Positions 63,393-64,000 of a DNA stretch of 64,000 nt are shown here, one piece after another; position 1 is the stretch's first letter; each line of letters begins with the position of its first letter. This DNA is from Arthrobacter sp. NicSoilB8 (GTDB taxonomy: Bacteria; Actinomycetota; Actinomycetes; Actinomycetales; Micrococcaceae): the NCBI RefSeq assembly GCF_019977355.1, contig NZ_AP024655.1:434001-498000 (forward strand), read 5' to 3'. A program made the position numbers and the translations under genes. The notes under the pieces are model-generated. The model saw only the letters and a program-made list of their open reading frames with translations. It did not search any database and was not told the DNA's origin.

Positions 63393-63521
63393 ATGAAGAA
63401 CACCACACTGATCTACGGTTCGGCCCTTGTGCTGGCCGCCGTTGGTGCCCTTGTATTGATCGCCAAGGGCACCCGCACGAACCGCTCTAGCCTGGCTGTC
63501 GTATCGCCGGCAGCCTCCTGA
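63393..63521 (+). CDS. Possible small membrane protein (42 aa)
   Basis: ATG at 63393 opens a 42-residue frame ending in TGA 12 bases before the next gene's start: MKNTTLIYGSALVLAAVGAL, then VLIAKGTRTNRSSLAVVSPA. It has one clear hydrophobic helix and a basic flank. No strong ribosome site precedes it. It may be a real small membrane protein or chance reading of the leader; conservation would decide. Confidence 0.4.
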   Translation: MKNTTLIYGSALVLAAVGALVLIAKGTRTNRSSLAVVSPAAS

Positions 63522-63532
63522 AAGGAATCGAC

Positions 63533-64000
63533 ATGACCTACACGCTCCCCGACAACATCGCGGACCGGCCCATCACCATTGTGGGCGGCGGAACCCTGGG
63601 CCGCCGCATCGCCTTGATGCTGTCGCTCCAGGGCGCCGAGGTGCGCGTCTACGACACGGACCTCGCCATTGCCAAGGCGGCCATCGAGTACGTCGCAACA
63701 CAGCGCCACCGCGCCGTGGAGGAGCTTGGGGGCAGCCCGGCGGTCCGGCTGGCGGCCAAGGACGATCTCGCGGAGGCCCTCCGGGATTCGTGGCTCGTGG
63801 TCGAGGCGGTTCCCGAGAAGCTTGGCCTCAAGCAGGCTCTCTTCGCTGACCTGGACCACCTGGCAGCCGAAGACGCCGTGCTGGCCAGCAACTCCTCCTC
63901 GTTTTCCTCGGCCGAATTCATCGGCGGCGTGAGCAGCCCGGAGCGTGTGCTGAACATGCACTTCTACATGCCGCCGGCGGTCCGTTCGGTGGAGCTGATG
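63533..64000 (+). CDS. 3-hydroxyacyl-CoA dehydrogenase, N-terminal part (cut by window end)
   Basis: The first 156 residues of a 3-hydroxyacyl-CoA dehydrogenase are present, starting at ATG 63533, three bases after AAAGGAATCG. The Rossmann motif ITIVGGGTLGRRIALMLSLQ, SWLVVEAVPEKLGLKQALF, LASNSSSFSSAEFIG and VLNMHFYMPPAVRSVELM fit the NAD-binding domain; the His in MHFYMPP is in the family's catalytic region. It oxidises 3-hydroxyacyl-CoA to 3-oxoacyl-CoA. The frame runs open off the window. Confidence 0.88.
   Translation, partial: MTYTLPDNIADRPITIVGGGTLGRRIALMLSLQGAEVRVYDTDLAIAKAAIEYVATQRHRAVEELGGSPAVRLAAKDDLAEALRDSWLVVEAVPEKLGLKQALFADLDHLAAEDAVLASNSSSFSSAEFIGGVSSPERVLNMHFYMPPAVRSVELM

Noticed and set aside
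63393..63521. Treating the 42-residue frame before the 3-hydroxyacyl-CoA dehydrogenase as certain
   Set aside because: No ribosome site and no recognised relative; listed with low confidence only.

Overview
The window looks like a chromosomal segment of a high-GC actinobacterium of the Micrococcaceae, most likely Arthrobacter, Pseudarthrobacter or a close relative. The signs are a strong G/C bias at third codon positions, Asp23/AmaP and LpqY/SugAB-type operons, short intergenic gaps, many GTG starts, and polar, Ala/Pro-rich protein tails. This assignment is by eye; no database search was made. No phage, transposase, CRISPR array or rRNA was seen, and both ends of the window cut through genes (a universal stress protein at the left, a 3-hydroxyacyl-CoA dehydrogenase at the right).

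Layout. 1-9 kb: universal stress protein tail, a PEP-synthase/rifampin-phosphotransferase-like enzyme, a membrane protein, a LolA-like secreted protein, an ABC-2 ATPase/permease pair and a secreted NlpC/P60 peptidase with long Pro/Val repeats. 9-15 kb: cation efflux (CDF), a zincin, an EamA transporter, the divergent ArgP-type regulator/LysE exporter pair, a small methyltransferase and a PolX-like PHP protein. 15.3-16.1 kb: tRNA-Glu, tRNA-Asp, tRNA-Phe, a terminator and a 50-residue hydrophobic protein. 16.2-20 kb: two tandem paralogous lipoproteins, then an Asp23/Gls24-AmaP envelope-stress operon. 20-24.8 kb: an ATPase-less sugar ABC importer with a LacI regulator and a textbook LacI-type operator. 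24.9-31.7 kb: an unknown protein, exonuclease III and a valine-catabolic operon (mmsA, HIBYL-CoA hydrolase, mmsB, enoyl-CoA hydratase).

31.7-42.4 kb: a self-sufficient P450-reductase fusion of the BM3 (CYP102) type, a processive glycosyltransferase with a coupled small membrane protein, an Lrp-type regulator with ornithine cyclodeaminase, and a MarR/acyl-CoA ligase unit facing an acyl-CoA dehydrogenase. 42.5-49.3 kb: a gene set (SDR, aldehyde dehydrogenase, gamma-glutamyl amidohydrolase, glutamine-synthetase-like ligase, ethanolamine-type permease, divergent FadR-type regulator) that fits ethanolamine catabolism through gamma-glutamylated intermediates. 49.4-57.6 kb: a PAS-PAS-GAF-GGDEF protein, a membrane protein, KdpDE without kdpFABC, and a divergent APC-superfamily transporter, ending at a perfect 16-bp-stem terminator and a cold shock gene. 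57.7-64 kb: an alpha/beta hydrolase, a second PEP-synthase-like paralogue, a small ABM-like protein, a zinc alcohol dehydrogenase and the start of a 3-hydroxyacyl-CoA dehydrogenase.

The most interesting points are the probable ethanolamine gamma-glutamylation cluster, the KdpDE/APC-transporter pairing with candidate operators, the two C-terminally short PEP-synthase-like paralogues, and a recurring pattern of short tandem repeats (12-44 bp). Several of these repeats sit exactly on gene ends, start regions or operators.
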